DNA from: CAZCTC01 sp964501335
GTDB lineage: Bacteria; Chloroflexota; Anaerolineae; B4-G1; SLSP01
Assembly: GCA_964501335.1 (NCBI GenBank)
Contig: CAZCTC010000015.1
Location: 1 to 64,000, forward strand
Length of the DNA: 64,000 nt
Direction: 5' to 3'
Made by a program: the position numbers and the translations under genes
The notes under the pieces: generated by a model
What the model saw: the letters and a program-made list of their open reading frames with translations, nothing else
Database searches by the model: none
Told to the model about the DNA's origin: nothing
Shown: positions 6,612 to 15,517 of the stretch, piece after piece
Position numbering within the stretch: position 1 is the stretch's first letter
How the letters are laid out: every line of letters begins with the position of its first letter

Positions 6612-8953
6612 CGGAAACTCCAACCACCGTGACTCCCCGGTCCATCCCGACAACCGGGATGCGGGGAGGGTTAGGGCGCACTTTGCTTTCCGCTTTTTTG
6701 ATGATCACAATTTTGCCGATGGGCCTGATCGGTTGGTATGCGGTTCGCCAAAACCGTCTGAATTTGCAACGCGAAGTCGAACAGAAACTGCAGGCGGTTG
6801 CAACCTTAAAAGCAGAAGAATTAAATCGATGGGTTGATGATCGGCGGACTTTACTGTTGTGGTCCTTACCGCCGGAATCATTGGCGGCGGAGTCTTCTCG
6901 CCCTCCCCAATGGGAACGGTTAAATCAACAAGTCCCCGATTTGCAAGGGGTCACCCTTCAGGCGTCCGGCCAGTCACTTTGGTCGGTAGGAGCCTGTGAG
7001 GTGATTTCTCGAACCCCTATGACCCTATCTTTTTCCTCTCAGGACCCTTGGGTTGCTTTAACGGTCCCCCGGGACAACCAGCTATTGGTTTTTTGTTTGA
7101 AGCGGGGGACTATGGATCAATTTCTGGAGACCGAGCCGATTTTTGGCCCCACCGGGCGGGTTTATTTGATTCAGAATGCGCGGTTTTGGCCGGATGGGCG
7201 GGCCATCGGCCCGGCGGCGGCGGCTTTACAATCCACTGTGGCGATGTACCGGAATGTGGACGGCGTCCCTGTGATCGGTGTTTATGAGCCTATTGCCGCC
7301 GATTCCACGATGGGGATTCTGGTCGAGCAGGAACAACGGGAAATCCAGGCTTCTGACGATCGGATTGCGGCCACTTTTATTGCGGTAATTTTAGCGGCTG
7401 CGTTGGCCACCACCTTGATTTCGGCGGTGGTGATCCGGCAGATTACGCGGCCGGTGATTCGGCTCACCGAATCGGCGCTGGAGATGGCCGACGGCAATCT
7501 GGCCCAACATGTGACGGTGACCACACGCGATGAAATCGGTATTTTGACTTACGTTTTCAACGAGATGGCGGCCGAATTGAAGTCGTTGTACGACGATTTG
7601 GAGGCCAAGGTGGCCGACCGGACCAAGATGTTACAGCTGGCCAACTATCAGATTCAACGGCGCGCCTTGCAACTCCAGGCCAGCCTGGAAGCCAGCCAGA
7701 CCATTACCTCCATTCGCGATCCCGCCATGTTGTTGGCGCGGGTGGTGGAGCTGATCCGGGAGCGGTTTGCTTATGCTTCCGTGGCGCTTTATTTGATGGA
7801 GCCGGGCGGCGGGGCGGTGCGGTTACGGGCGGTCAGTCCGGCGCGAGCGATCTGGCCGGATCGGGCCCATCCCGGAGACGGGTCGGTGATCGACCGGGCG
7901 GTGCGCAAGGGCTCTCCGCAGGTCGAGAGTGAAGAGCTGGCGCAGGATGTGGAGTGGTATCATCGGACGCTTTCGCGGGTGGTGGTGCCGTTGCGGATGG
8001 AAGAGCGGGTGTTAGGGGTGTTGGCGGTGTTGAGCACCGAACGGGAAGGGATGCAGGAAGACGATTTAAAGGTGCTGGAACATCTGGCCAACCAGGTCGC
8101 TATTGCGTTGGAAAATGCGCGGGCTTATGCCCGGGAACGGGAAGCCTCGCAGCGGATGGAAGAGACCGAAGCCTTCAAGTCGCGTTTTCTGGCCAACATG
8201 TCCCATGAATTGCGGGAGCCGTTGAATACGGTGATTGGATTTTCCCGGTTGATGTTGAAGGATCTCGACGGGCCTTTGAATGAGATGCAGCGGCAGGATT
8301 TACAGCGGATTCACGACAACAGTCAACGTCTGCTGGCTTTGATCAACGATATGCTGGATATTTCTCAGATTCAGGCCGGGTTGTTGGAATTGCGGTTTGC
8401 CCCGGTGGATCCGCGGGAGATCATCGACAGTGTGTTGCCGACGGCCAGTGCGTTGGTGCGGGGCAAAGACATTGTGCTGAGTCAGGAGCTGGCCGATTCT
8501 CTGCCGCTCGTGCGGGCGGATTCCAACCGGATTCGCCAGGTATTGGTACGGTTGCTGCTCAATGCGGCGAAATTCACACAGCAGGGCCGGATTACCCTTC
8601 GAGCCTGGGCCGATATGGAACAGGTCTATATCAGTGTACGAGATACCGGGGCCGGAATTCCTCCGGAAGACCGGGAGCGCATTTTTATTCAGTTTCAAAA
8701 GGCCAGCAACGGTGGGTTTGCGGATGGAGCCGGGTTGGGGCTGGCGTTGAGCAAAGAATTTGTCGAGATGCACGGCGGCCAGATTTGGGTTGAGAGTGAA
8801 GTCAACAAGGGCAGCCAGTTTACGTTCTCACTGCCCCTCTATCATCCCGATGGACTGCCGCCTTCTGCATCCCGTCCCGATTCCAGTGAACGATCGACCC
8901 GCCCGTTACGGCGGGGATCGATGCCCGAAGAGCCCGGATCCGGCAGGAGGTGA
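6596..8953 (+). CDS. Membrane sensor histidine kinase (HAMP-GAF-HisKA-HATPase)
   Basis: A 785-residue kinase. Order: transmembrane helix about 29-50; extracellular sensor 51-255; second helix 257-280; HAMP 281-335; coiled coil; GAF about 360-510; HisKA with H537 in NMSHELREPLN; HATPase with N656 (LLLNAAKF), DTGAGIPP (683-690) and GAGLGLALS (711-719). A basic, unstructured tail follows (755-785). It should autophosphorylate H537 and pass phosphate to the two receiver genes just upstream, one of which it overlaps. The GAGGAGG ribosome site is only one base from the ATG at 6596, which is tight, but no better in-frame start is visible. It is the only kinase in the array until 45258. Confidence 0.93.
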   Translation: MGTRIAETPTTVTPRSIPTTGMRGGLGRTLLSAFLMITILPMGLIGWYAVRQNRLNLQREVEQKLQAVATLKAEELNRWVDDRRTLLLWSLPPESLAAESSRPPQWERLNQQVPDLQGVTLQASGQSLWSVGACEVISRTPMTLSFSSQDPWVALTVPRDNQLLVFCLKRGTMDQFLETEPIFGPTGRVYLIQNARFWPDGRAIGPAAAALQSTVAMYRNVDGVPVIGVYEPIAADSTMGILVEQEQREIQASDDRIAATFIAVILAAALATTLISAVVIRQITRPVIRLTESALEMADGNLAQHVTVTTRDEIGILTYVFNEMAAELKSLYDDLEAKVADRTKMLQLANYQIQRRALQLQASLEASQTITSIRDPAMLLARVVELIRERFAYASVALYLMEPGGGAVRLRAVSPARAIWPDRAHPGDGSVIDRAVRKGSPQVESEELAQDVEWYHRTLSRVVVPLRMEERVLGVLAVLSTEREGMQEDDLKVLEHLANQVAIALENARAYAREREASQRMEETEAFKSRFLANMSHELREPLNTVIGFSRLMLKDLDGPLNEMQRQDLQRIHDNSQRLLALINDMLDISQIQAGLLELRFAPVDPREIIDSVLPTASALVRGKDIVLSQELADSLPLVRADSNRIRQVLVRLLLNAAKFTQQGRITLRAWADMEQVYISVRDTGAGIPPEDRERIFIQFQKASNGGFADGAGLGLALSKEFVEMHGGQIWVESEVNKGSQFTFSLPLYHPDGLPPSASRPDSSERSTRPLRRGSMPEEPGSGRR

Positions 8954-8955
8954 AT

Positions 8956-10851
8956 GTGGGGGAGAAGCGGATTTTCCAGGAAAAGATGAGCCCCGAGATG
9001 CAGGCCGTGCGCGACTGGCAAATGCAATTGATCCAGGGGATTTTGAACGTGTTGGCGATTTTGGGGCCGATTATGTTGGCAATCGGTTTCTATCATATGT
9101 TTGTGCAAGGCAATTACATTGCCTGCGTCCTCTATGTTTTGGGTTACTCCGGTGTGCTTTACCTCTGTTTCGGCAAGCGGGTTTCCTATTCTCTGCGAGC
9201 GGCCTCTCTGGCGGCGATCTCCTATATGGTGGGCATGGTCGATCTGGTCAACCATGGTTGGGGAGAGGATGGGCGGATGTTCCTGTTGCTGGTACCTTTT
9301 TTGACCGGCCTCTTCTTTTCCAGCCGCGAAGGCTATGGGGCGTTGGGTTTTTCCATGGCCAGTATGGTAATTTACGGGGCTTTAAGGTTGCAGAACATTA
9401 TTCCGGCCGCTGAGACGGGGTTGAATGTGACCTCCGTCGAAACCCTTTTGACTTCCACGTTGATTTTCGGGGTTATCGGTTCGATTTTGGTGACGGCGCA
9501 GACCTATCTGTTACCGCGGTTGACGGAAGCGCTGATTGAAAGTCGCCGGTTGGCGAACGAGCTGAATGCGAATCAGCTGGATTTACAGGAACGGACCCGG
9601 GCTTTGCAACAGGCCAATCTGGCTTTTCAACGGCGCGCGACTTATCTGGAAGCTTCGGCGCAGGTTTCGCAGGCTATTGCAACCGTTTTCGATCTGGATA
9701 TGTTGTTGCAACGGTCGGTCAATTTGATCACCAATTTCTTTGACTTTTATCACGCCGGGGTCTTTTTGTTGGACGACTCCGGCGATTGGGCGTTATTGAA
9801 GGCGGCTTCGTCGGCGGGGGGAAAGCAGATGCTGGCCAATGGCCACAAGCTGCGCCGTGGTGAAGAAAGTATGGTGGGATGGGTGGTCGAACACCATCAG
9901 GCCCGGATTGCGCTGGATGTCGGGAAGGATGCCGTGCACTTTGTCAATCCTTATCTGCCGGCGACCCGTTCGGAGATGGCGGTGCCGTTGATGGTGGCCG
10001 GCCGGTTGATCGGCGTGCTGGATGTGCAGAGTACGGAAGAGTCGGCCTTTGAACGGGATGATATTCGCGCGTTGGAATCGCTGGGCGGGCAGATTGCGGT
10101 GGCGATTGAAAATGCGCATCGGATGCGTGAAGAGGGGGCGTTGCTGGAGGCGACCAGTCCTTTCTATCGTTTGAGCCGGCGGTTGGCGGTGGCACGGACC
10201 AATGAACAGATTTTCCGGGCCGTTCTGGAATCGGTGCGGGAATACAATCCGGAGCGGGCCTTTATTGCGGGGCTGGATCAAAACGGCAGTTGGGTCACGC
10301 AATCGGCCGAACTGTGGGGCGGCACGATCACCGTGCGGGAGTTAGGCGGTTCGCTGAGCGATTATATTGAAGAGGGGCGGGTGCCGGCGATGGCGAGTGC
10401 TTTGACCGAACCTTTGCTGGTGGATGACCTGCTGGCCGATCATCCTGATCTTTCGGATGCCTATCAACGGGTGCTGCTGGAGCTGGCGGAGCAGACCGGA
10501 GTGCGGAGTCTGGTGTTGCTGCCGTTGCTGGCCGAAGGCAAGCCGTTGGGGATGATGACGATTTCATATTCTATGGTCCATAATTTCAGCGTGGCTGAGA
10601 ATCAGTTCTATCGGGCGCTGGGTTCGATGGTGGCGGTTTCGCTGGAACGGACTCAGCTGGTGTTGGAGGCGCAGCGTTGGGCGGATCAGGAGCGCCGGTT
10701 GCGTGAGTTCTCGGATCGGATGATGGGGATTTTGGATTTTCGCGGGATGATGGAGCAGGCCGCCATCGCCTTGCGCGATCTGGTGCGGGCCAATGGGGTG
10801 GTCGTGGCGTTGGAGCCCAAGAATCCCAAAGAGAGAGGGCGGACGCAATGA
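8956..10851 (+). CDS. Six-TM sensor with two GAF domains, no output domain
   Basis: About 631 residues. Six hydrophobic helices in residues 27-187 form a membrane sensor module. A coiled coil (190-235) leads to GAF 1 (about 235-390; FYHAGVFLLDDSG, RSEMAVPL, AIENAHR), then GAF 2 (about 400-565), then a short tail (FSDRMMGILDFRGMMEQA, then IALRDLVRANGVVVAL) that resembles the start of another GAF. No kinase, cyclase or DNA-binding domain is present. GTG at 8956 is preferred because AGGAGG (8945-8950) lies five bases upstream; the GTG at 8950 would overlap that site. It overlaps the next gene by 4 bases (ATGA). The ligand is unknown. Confidence 0.85.
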   Translation: MGEKRIFQEKMSPEMQAVRDWQMQLIQGILNVLAILGPIMLAIGFYHMFVQGNYIACVLYVLGYSGVLYLCFGKRVSYSLRAASLAAISYMVGMVDLVNHGWGEDGRMFLLLVPFLTGLFFSSREGYGALGFSMASMVIYGALRLQNIIPAAETGLNVTSVETLLTSTLIFGVIGSILVTAQTYLLPRLTEALIESRRLANELNANQLDLQERTRALQQANLAFQRRATYLEASAQVSQAIATVFDLDMLLQRSVNLITNFFDFYHAGVFLLDDSGDWALLKAASSAGGKQMLANGHKLRRGEESMVGWVVEHHQARIALDVGKDAVHFVNPYLPATRSEMAVPLMVAGRLIGVLDVQSTEESAFERDDIRALESLGGQIAVAIENAHRMREEGALLEATSPFYRLSRRLAVARTNEQIFRAVLESVREYNPERAFIAGLDQNGSWVTQSAELWGGTITVRELGGSLSDYIEEGRVPAMASALTEPLLVDDLLADHPDLSDAYQRVLLELAEQTGVRSLVLLPLLAEGKPLGMMTISYSMVHNFSVAENQFYRALGSMVAVSLERTQLVLEAQRWADQERRLREFSDRMMGILDFRGMMEQAAIALRDLVRANGVVVALEPKNPKERGRTQ

Positions 10852-12497
10852 GCAATTTTATCACGAACTTCTACGATTTCCGGGGATTGGACGTGAAGCT
10901 GCGTCAGCAGATTTTCGAGTCGTTGATACCGGTATTGGTAGGGGTGGGAGCTCTGATCCTGGTCGTGGCGACGCCGATGCTGCTGATGCGGAATGAGATC
11001 CGGATGCTGTTGATGTTGGGGGGGGTGTACGCCCTTTTTGTGGTGGCCTGGCTGGCCCGCGCGCTTTCTTTTCAGGTCCGGGTCTGGATTTTTGTCCTGG
11101 CGCTCTATCTCGCCGGCGAGGTGGTTTTTCTCATGTATGGGGTGATGGGCACCGGGGGATTTTATCTCTTCTCGTTGCCGTTACTGGCGGTCTTATTGAC
11201 CGGCCACATGGGGTTGGTGGTGGCTTTTGTATTGTCTCTGGTGATGTACATTGTCAATGCGTTGGCTTTTACGCAACATCTGGTCATCGCCCCGCCTTTT
11301 ACCAACGACCTTTTTTCCTGGGGGGTCAACGGGCTGCAACTGGTCTTCATTCTGGTGGTGATCGGCTATGTGATGTTGCGTTACCAGATGGCACTGGTCA
11401 ACAATGTGATCGAAGCGCAGAAGAAGTCGTTAGAGTCGGTGGGCTCTGTGGAGAAGGCCGAGCGTGAGGTGCAACAGCTGAAGGAGCGGGTGCGCCGGAC
11501 AGAAGATGCGGCGGCGATGGCGCGGACTTTTTCGCGGATGCGCAGCCGGGATGAGTTGTGCTGGCGGGCGGTACGGGATATTTCAGAAGCTTTCGGCCTC
11601 TATCAGGTCAATCTCTTTTTGCTCGATTCGCGGCGGGAGACGCTGGCGCTGGCCGCGGCTTCCAGTTCGTTGGGGGTGCAATGGGTGCGAGAAGGGTGGC
11701 AGATTCCGTTGGGCGATCCTTCAGCGCCGGCGCTGGCGGCTCTGGTGGCCAAGGAACGGATGGTGTTGATCGAGGGGCATCCCCGTTTCCCGGAGAGCAA
11801 GGTGGAGCTGGGATTGCCGTTGGTCGTGCGCGGGGCCACTCTGGGGGTGTTGGATATTCACGGTTCTCTGGGGCCGTTTACCGAGGAGCAGATCCAGTTT
11901 TTCCGGATTTTAGCCGAGCAGATTGCGGCTTCGTTGGAAGTGGCCCGGCTGCTGGAAGAGGGGCAGTCGCGTTTGCGGGAGATGCGTTCTCTGGCCGTGC
12001 AGGATCAAGGGGTTTCCTGGGGGCGGATGCTGGAAGATGAAGAACTGCTCCCCTATCAATTGGGCAACGTTCCTGAGGAGGCGGTGATGGCGCTGGCGGA
12101 GGCGGCGGTGAAGGCCCGGGAGCCCAAATCGGTGCATCTGGACGAGCCGGAAGGGTATTTGTTGGTGACGCCGTTGCTGGCCCGGGAATTTCCGTTGGGG
12201 TTCCTGGCTTTTTATCGCCATCAGGAAGGGGGGGATTGGGATTCCAGCACCCTGGCGTTGATTCAGGAAGCGGCGACCTATCTGGCGGTGGCGTTGGACA
12301 ATACGCGGCTGGTTTTGGAAAGCCGGCGTCAGGCGTTGTATGAGGAACAATTGGGGCGTTTCGGCAGTGCTATTTGGGCCAATCCTCAAAGCGACACCAT
12401 TATGGAAATGAGTGTACGGGAGTTGGGGCGGTTGTTCGGGGCCGGGGAAGTGGCGTTGTATATCAATCCGTCACGGACGAGCGGAGGCGAGGGCTGA
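10848..12497 (+). CDS. Six-TM sensor with GAF domains, no output domain
   Basis: A 549-residue protein with about six membrane helices (residues 25-178), a coiled coil (180-230) and GAF 1 (about 225-375; YQVNLFLLDSRRE, then VELGLPLVVRG). A degenerate GAF-like block follows (about 385-495) and then the conserved tail (TIMEMSVRELGRLFGAGEVAL). The GAF motifs are weaker than in its neighbours. Start and stop both overlap the adjacent genes (ATGA at each end), so it is made as part of a polycistronic unit. No catalytic output is present; the role is inferred to be sensory input to a shared kinase. Confidence 0.82.
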   Translation: MSNFITNFYDFRGLDVKLRQQIFESLIPVLVGVGALILVVATPMLLMRNEIRMLLMLGGVYALFVVAWLARALSFQVRVWIFVLALYLAGEVVFLMYGVMGTGGFYLFSLPLLAVLLTGHMGLVVAFVLSLVMYIVNALAFTQHLVIAPPFTNDLFSWGVNGLQLVFILVVIGYVMLRYQMALVNNVIEAQKKSLESVGSVEKAEREVQQLKERVRRTEDAAAMARTFSRMRSRDELCWRAVRDISEAFGLYQVNLFLLDSRRETLALAAASSSLGVQWVREGWQIPLGDPSAPALAALVAKERMVLIEGHPRFPESKVELGLPLVVRGATLGVLDIHGSLGPFTEEQIQFFRILAEQIAASLEVARLLEEGQSRLREMRSLAVQDQGVSWGRMLEDEELLPYQLGNVPEEAVMALAEAAVKAREPKSVHLDEPEGYLLVTPLLAREFPLGFLAFYRHQEGGDWDSSTLALIQEAATYLAVALDNTRLVLESRRQALYEEQLGRFGSAIWANPQSDTIMEMSVRELGRLFGAGEVALYINPSRTSGGEG

Positions 12498-15496
12498 TGA
12501 AAATCCGAGGGCGAGGTTCAGATGCCAGGGTACGTACTCGACGGTGGGAGCCCCTGCCGTCCCGGTTAGCGCTCAATTTTTTGCTTTCCGGGGTTGGGGT
12601 AATTGCTTTGCTGGTGGGCGTGGCTTATGTTTTTTTGCTTTTCCAGTATCGCAGTCTGTTCGATGCCAATTTGATCAATCTGGTGCAGGTGACAGCCATG
12701 CAGATCGATCCGGAACTGCATGCGGGGATTACCCAATCGGAAGATCAATTTACCCCCGATTATGAGGTATTGACGAACCGGTTGCGGATGATCCGAGATT
12801 TGAATCTGAGCCCGGTCGTCGATGATATTTATACGATGCGCCTTCAGCCCGGGGCGGATGGAAAGCCGAAGCAGATTGTGTTTGTGCTGGATTCGTTGAG
12901 CCGCGGCGAGAAGGATTTCGTCGAGCCGATGCGGATTTTTGTCAAGCCCGGGCCGGTATTGGTTGCCAATTTTTCCACGATGAAGACGGCCATGATTGAA
13001 GAGGAGCCTTATACCGATGAGTATGGCACCTGGATCAGCGCTTATATGCCGGTTTTCTCGAATGAGGGACAGCTGGAATGTGTCGTGGGCGTGGATGTGG
13101 CGGCGGCCGATATGTTGGCGGTCGAACGGCGGTTGTTGGGCGCGGCGTTGGGGTTTTTTGTGGTGGCGCTGGCGGCTCTAGGTCTGGCGGGATGGCTGAC
13201 GGGACGGCGGGTGATGGCGCCGCTGGCTGATTTGACTGCGGGGGCGCAGCGGTTGGTCGGTGGGGATCTGGAATATACGATTCCGATCAGTCGGGAAGAT
13301 GAGTTTGGGGTGTTGATTCAATTGTTCAATGCCCTGGCGGCGCGGTTGCGCCAGACACTGGCGCAGATGGATCAGCAGGTTACGTCGCGGACCCGGGCGA
13401 TGGAGTTGCGGGCCACTCATCTGGCGAGTGCGGGCGAAGTGGGGCGGATTCTTTCGGCCACTTTGAATTTGAACGTTTTGCTTTCCGAAGGCGCGGATCT
13501 GATTGCCCGGCAATTCCGCTTCTATCATTGCGGGATTTTCCTGATGGATGACAGCGGGGAATGGGTGGAATTGCGGGCGGCTTCTTCGGTGGGGGGGCGG
13601 CAGATGCTGTCGCGCGGTCAGCGGGTGCGGTTGGGCGAAGGTCTGGTGGGCTATGTGGCGCAGACCGGACAGCCGCGGATTGCGCAGGAACGGGACGGGG
13701 ATTGGGCAGTGAATCCGTTGCTGGCCGAGGCGCGTTCGGCGGTGGTTTTGCCGTTGAATATGGAAGGGCGGATTCTGGGCGTTCTGGAGTTGCAGAGTGT
13801 GGAGGTCGATGCTTTTTCCGGCGAGGTGGTGGCCAATCTCCGGATGCTGGCCGAATATCTGGCTGTGGCGTTGAACAATGCGTTCCGGTTCCAGGATCAG
13901 CAGCGGGCGCTGGCGGCATTGCAAGAGGCCAATCGGACTGAGATCCGGCGAGGCTGGCAGAACTGGTTCGGAGATCTGATGGGCTATCGTTATACCCCGT
14001 CGGGGATCACTTCGATTGTGTCCAGCGATCGGGAGCGGACGGAGGTGGCGGATCGGGTGCGATTGGATAAGGCGGAAAATTGTCTTTACATTCCGATCCG
14101 GGTGTTGGGGATGCCGCTGGGGACCTTGAAGATGGAACGGGAGATGCAGCGTCCCTGGACGATGCGCGAAGTGGAATTTTTGAGCAAGGCTTCGGAAGAG
14201 ATCGGGCAGGTGATGGAAAATGCCCGGTTGTTTGAGACGGCCCGGCGGCGGGCGGCGCGGGAACAATTGACCGGTGAGATCACGGCGCAGATCCGGACTT
14301 CGGCCGAAGTGAGCACGATTTTGCAGACTTCTCTGCGGACGTTGGGACGGACGTTGCGGGCGACTCAGGGGATGATCTGGTTGGAAAGCGATGCCGAGGC
14401 GCCGATGGTGGATCTGGAAACGGGCTATGACGGTCAGGTGAAGCTGGGGATTATCGCTTCTCTGAGCGGAAAATATGTGGAATCGTCGGGCAAGCCCACC
14501 ATTGAGGGGGCTCAACTGGCGGTGCGGGCCATCAATGAGGTCGGCGGGCTGACGATTGAGGGGCGACATTATCAGGTGGTGCTGCTGGCGGAGGACGATC
14601 GGGCCGAACCGGAGCTGGCCATTGCGGCGGCGCGGAAGTTGTTGGGCCAGTCAAATCTATTGGGGGTGATCGGGCCGCAGTTCAGCCGCAATGCCGTGCC
14701 GGTAGCGGAGCTGGCTGAAGAGGCGCGGACATTGATGATCAGCCCGATGTCGACCAACCCCAAGACGACGGCCGGGCGGCGGTATGTGTTCCGGATCGGT
14801 TTTGTGGATGATTTCCAGGGGCAGGCGATGGCGCGTTTTGCCTATACCGAGTTGAAGGCGCGGCGGGCCGCGATCCTTTATGACGAAGCCAGTGAATACA
14901 ATCGTACCATTGCGGCTATTTTCCGGCAGGCGTTTACGGCGGTCGGTGGAGAGATTGCGGCCGATGAAGCTTATATCACCGGCGAGACGAATTATGTGCC
15001 GATGTTGACGCGGATTCGGGAAAGCCGGCCCGATGTGCTTTTCCTGCCGAATTATCCGGATGAGCTGGCCGTGCAACTGGATCAGGCGGCCCAATTGGGT
15101 CTGAAAGTGAGGGTGTTGGGCAGCGATTCGTGGGACGGGTTCAAGGCTTCGAATTCCACGCTTTTGGAGGGCGGTTTCTATACCCATCACTGGCATCGGT
15201 CCAGCTCGGCGCCGGCCTCCCAGGAGTTTGTGCGCATTTACCGGCGCACCTATGACCGGGAACCCCGCATTACGGCGGCGTTGACCTATGATGCGGTGAT
15301 GATGTTGTTTCAGGCCGTGCAGAATAAGGACAGTATGGCCGCGGACCAGGTGCAACAAGGGCTGCGGCAGATGGTTTACGAAGGGGTCAGCGGGACGCTG
15401 CGGTATGAAATCGGCGGCGATCCGGCGAAAGCCGTGGTCATCATGCGCTTCCAGGGTGGCCAGCCGGAATTCTACAAACTGTTGGAGCCGGCGTAA
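12497..15496 (+). CDS. Cache-like/HAMP/GAF sensor fused to a periplasmic-binding domain
   Basis: 999 residues. Transmembrane helix about 25-50; extracellular Cache-like domain 51-212 (GTWISAYMPVFSNEG, VVGVDVAAADM); second helix 213-235; HAMP 237-290; GAF 310-465; Trp-containing GAF-like module 483-580; the shared tail 586-630. Residues 647-999 then form a complete Peripla_BP_6 (Leu/Ile/Val-binding type) domain: LGIIASLSGKYVESSG, EGAQLAVRAINEVGG, VIGPQFSRNAVPVAELA, FRIGFVDDFQG, LTYDAVMMLFQAV. No membrane helix separates it from the cytoplasmic GAF part, so this normally extracellular fold is predicted to be in the cytoplasm. The ATG at 12497 overlaps the preceding stop; an upstream in-frame start would run into the previous gene. 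This domain order is unusual. Confidence 0.88.
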   Translation: MKIRGRGSDARVRTRRWEPLPSRLALNFLLSGVGVIALLVGVAYVFLLFQYRSLFDANLINLVQVTAMQIDPELHAGITQSEDQFTPDYEVLTNRLRMIRDLNLSPVVDDIYTMRLQPGADGKPKQIVFVLDSLSRGEKDFVEPMRIFVKPGPVLVANFSTMKTAMIEEEPYTDEYGTWISAYMPVFSNEGQLECVVGVDVAAADMLAVERRLLGAALGFFVVALAALGLAGWLTGRRVMAPLADLTAGAQRLVGGDLEYTIPISREDEFGVLIQLFNALAARLRQTLAQMDQQVTSRTRAMELRATHLASAGEVGRILSATLNLNVLLSEGADLIARQFRFYHCGIFLMDDSGEWVELRAASSVGGRQMLSRGQRVRLGEGLVGYVAQTGQPRIAQERDGDWAVNPLLAEARSAVVLPLNMEGRILGVLELQSVEVDAFSGEVVANLRMLAEYLAVALNNAFRFQDQQRALAALQEANRTEIRRGWQNWFGDLMGYRYTPSGITSIVSSDRERTEVADRVRLDKAENCLYIPIRVLGMPLGTLKMEREMQRPWTMREVEFLSKASEEIGQVMENARLFETARRRAAREQLTGEITAQIRTSAEVSTILQTSLRTLGRTLRATQGMIWLESDAEAPMVDLETGYDGQVKLGIIASLSGKYVESSGKPTIEGAQLAVRAINEVGGLTIEGRHYQVVLLAEDDRAEPELAIAAARKLLGQSNLLGVIGPQFSRNAVPVAELAEEARTLMISPMSTNPKTTAGRRYVFRIGFVDDFQGQAMARFAYTELKARRAAILYDEASEYNRTIAAIFRQAFTAVGGEIAADEAYITGETNYVPMLTRIRESRPDVLFLPNYPDELAVQLDQAAQLGLKVRVLGSDSWDGFKASNSTLLEGGFYTHHWHRSSSAPASQEFVRIYRRTYDREPRITAALTYDAVMMLFQAVQNKDSMAADQVQQGLRQMVYEGVSGTLRYEIGGDPAKAVVIMRFQGGQPEFYKLLEPA

Positions 15497-15517
15497 AGCC
15501 GCGCCGGGGAGGCTGGA

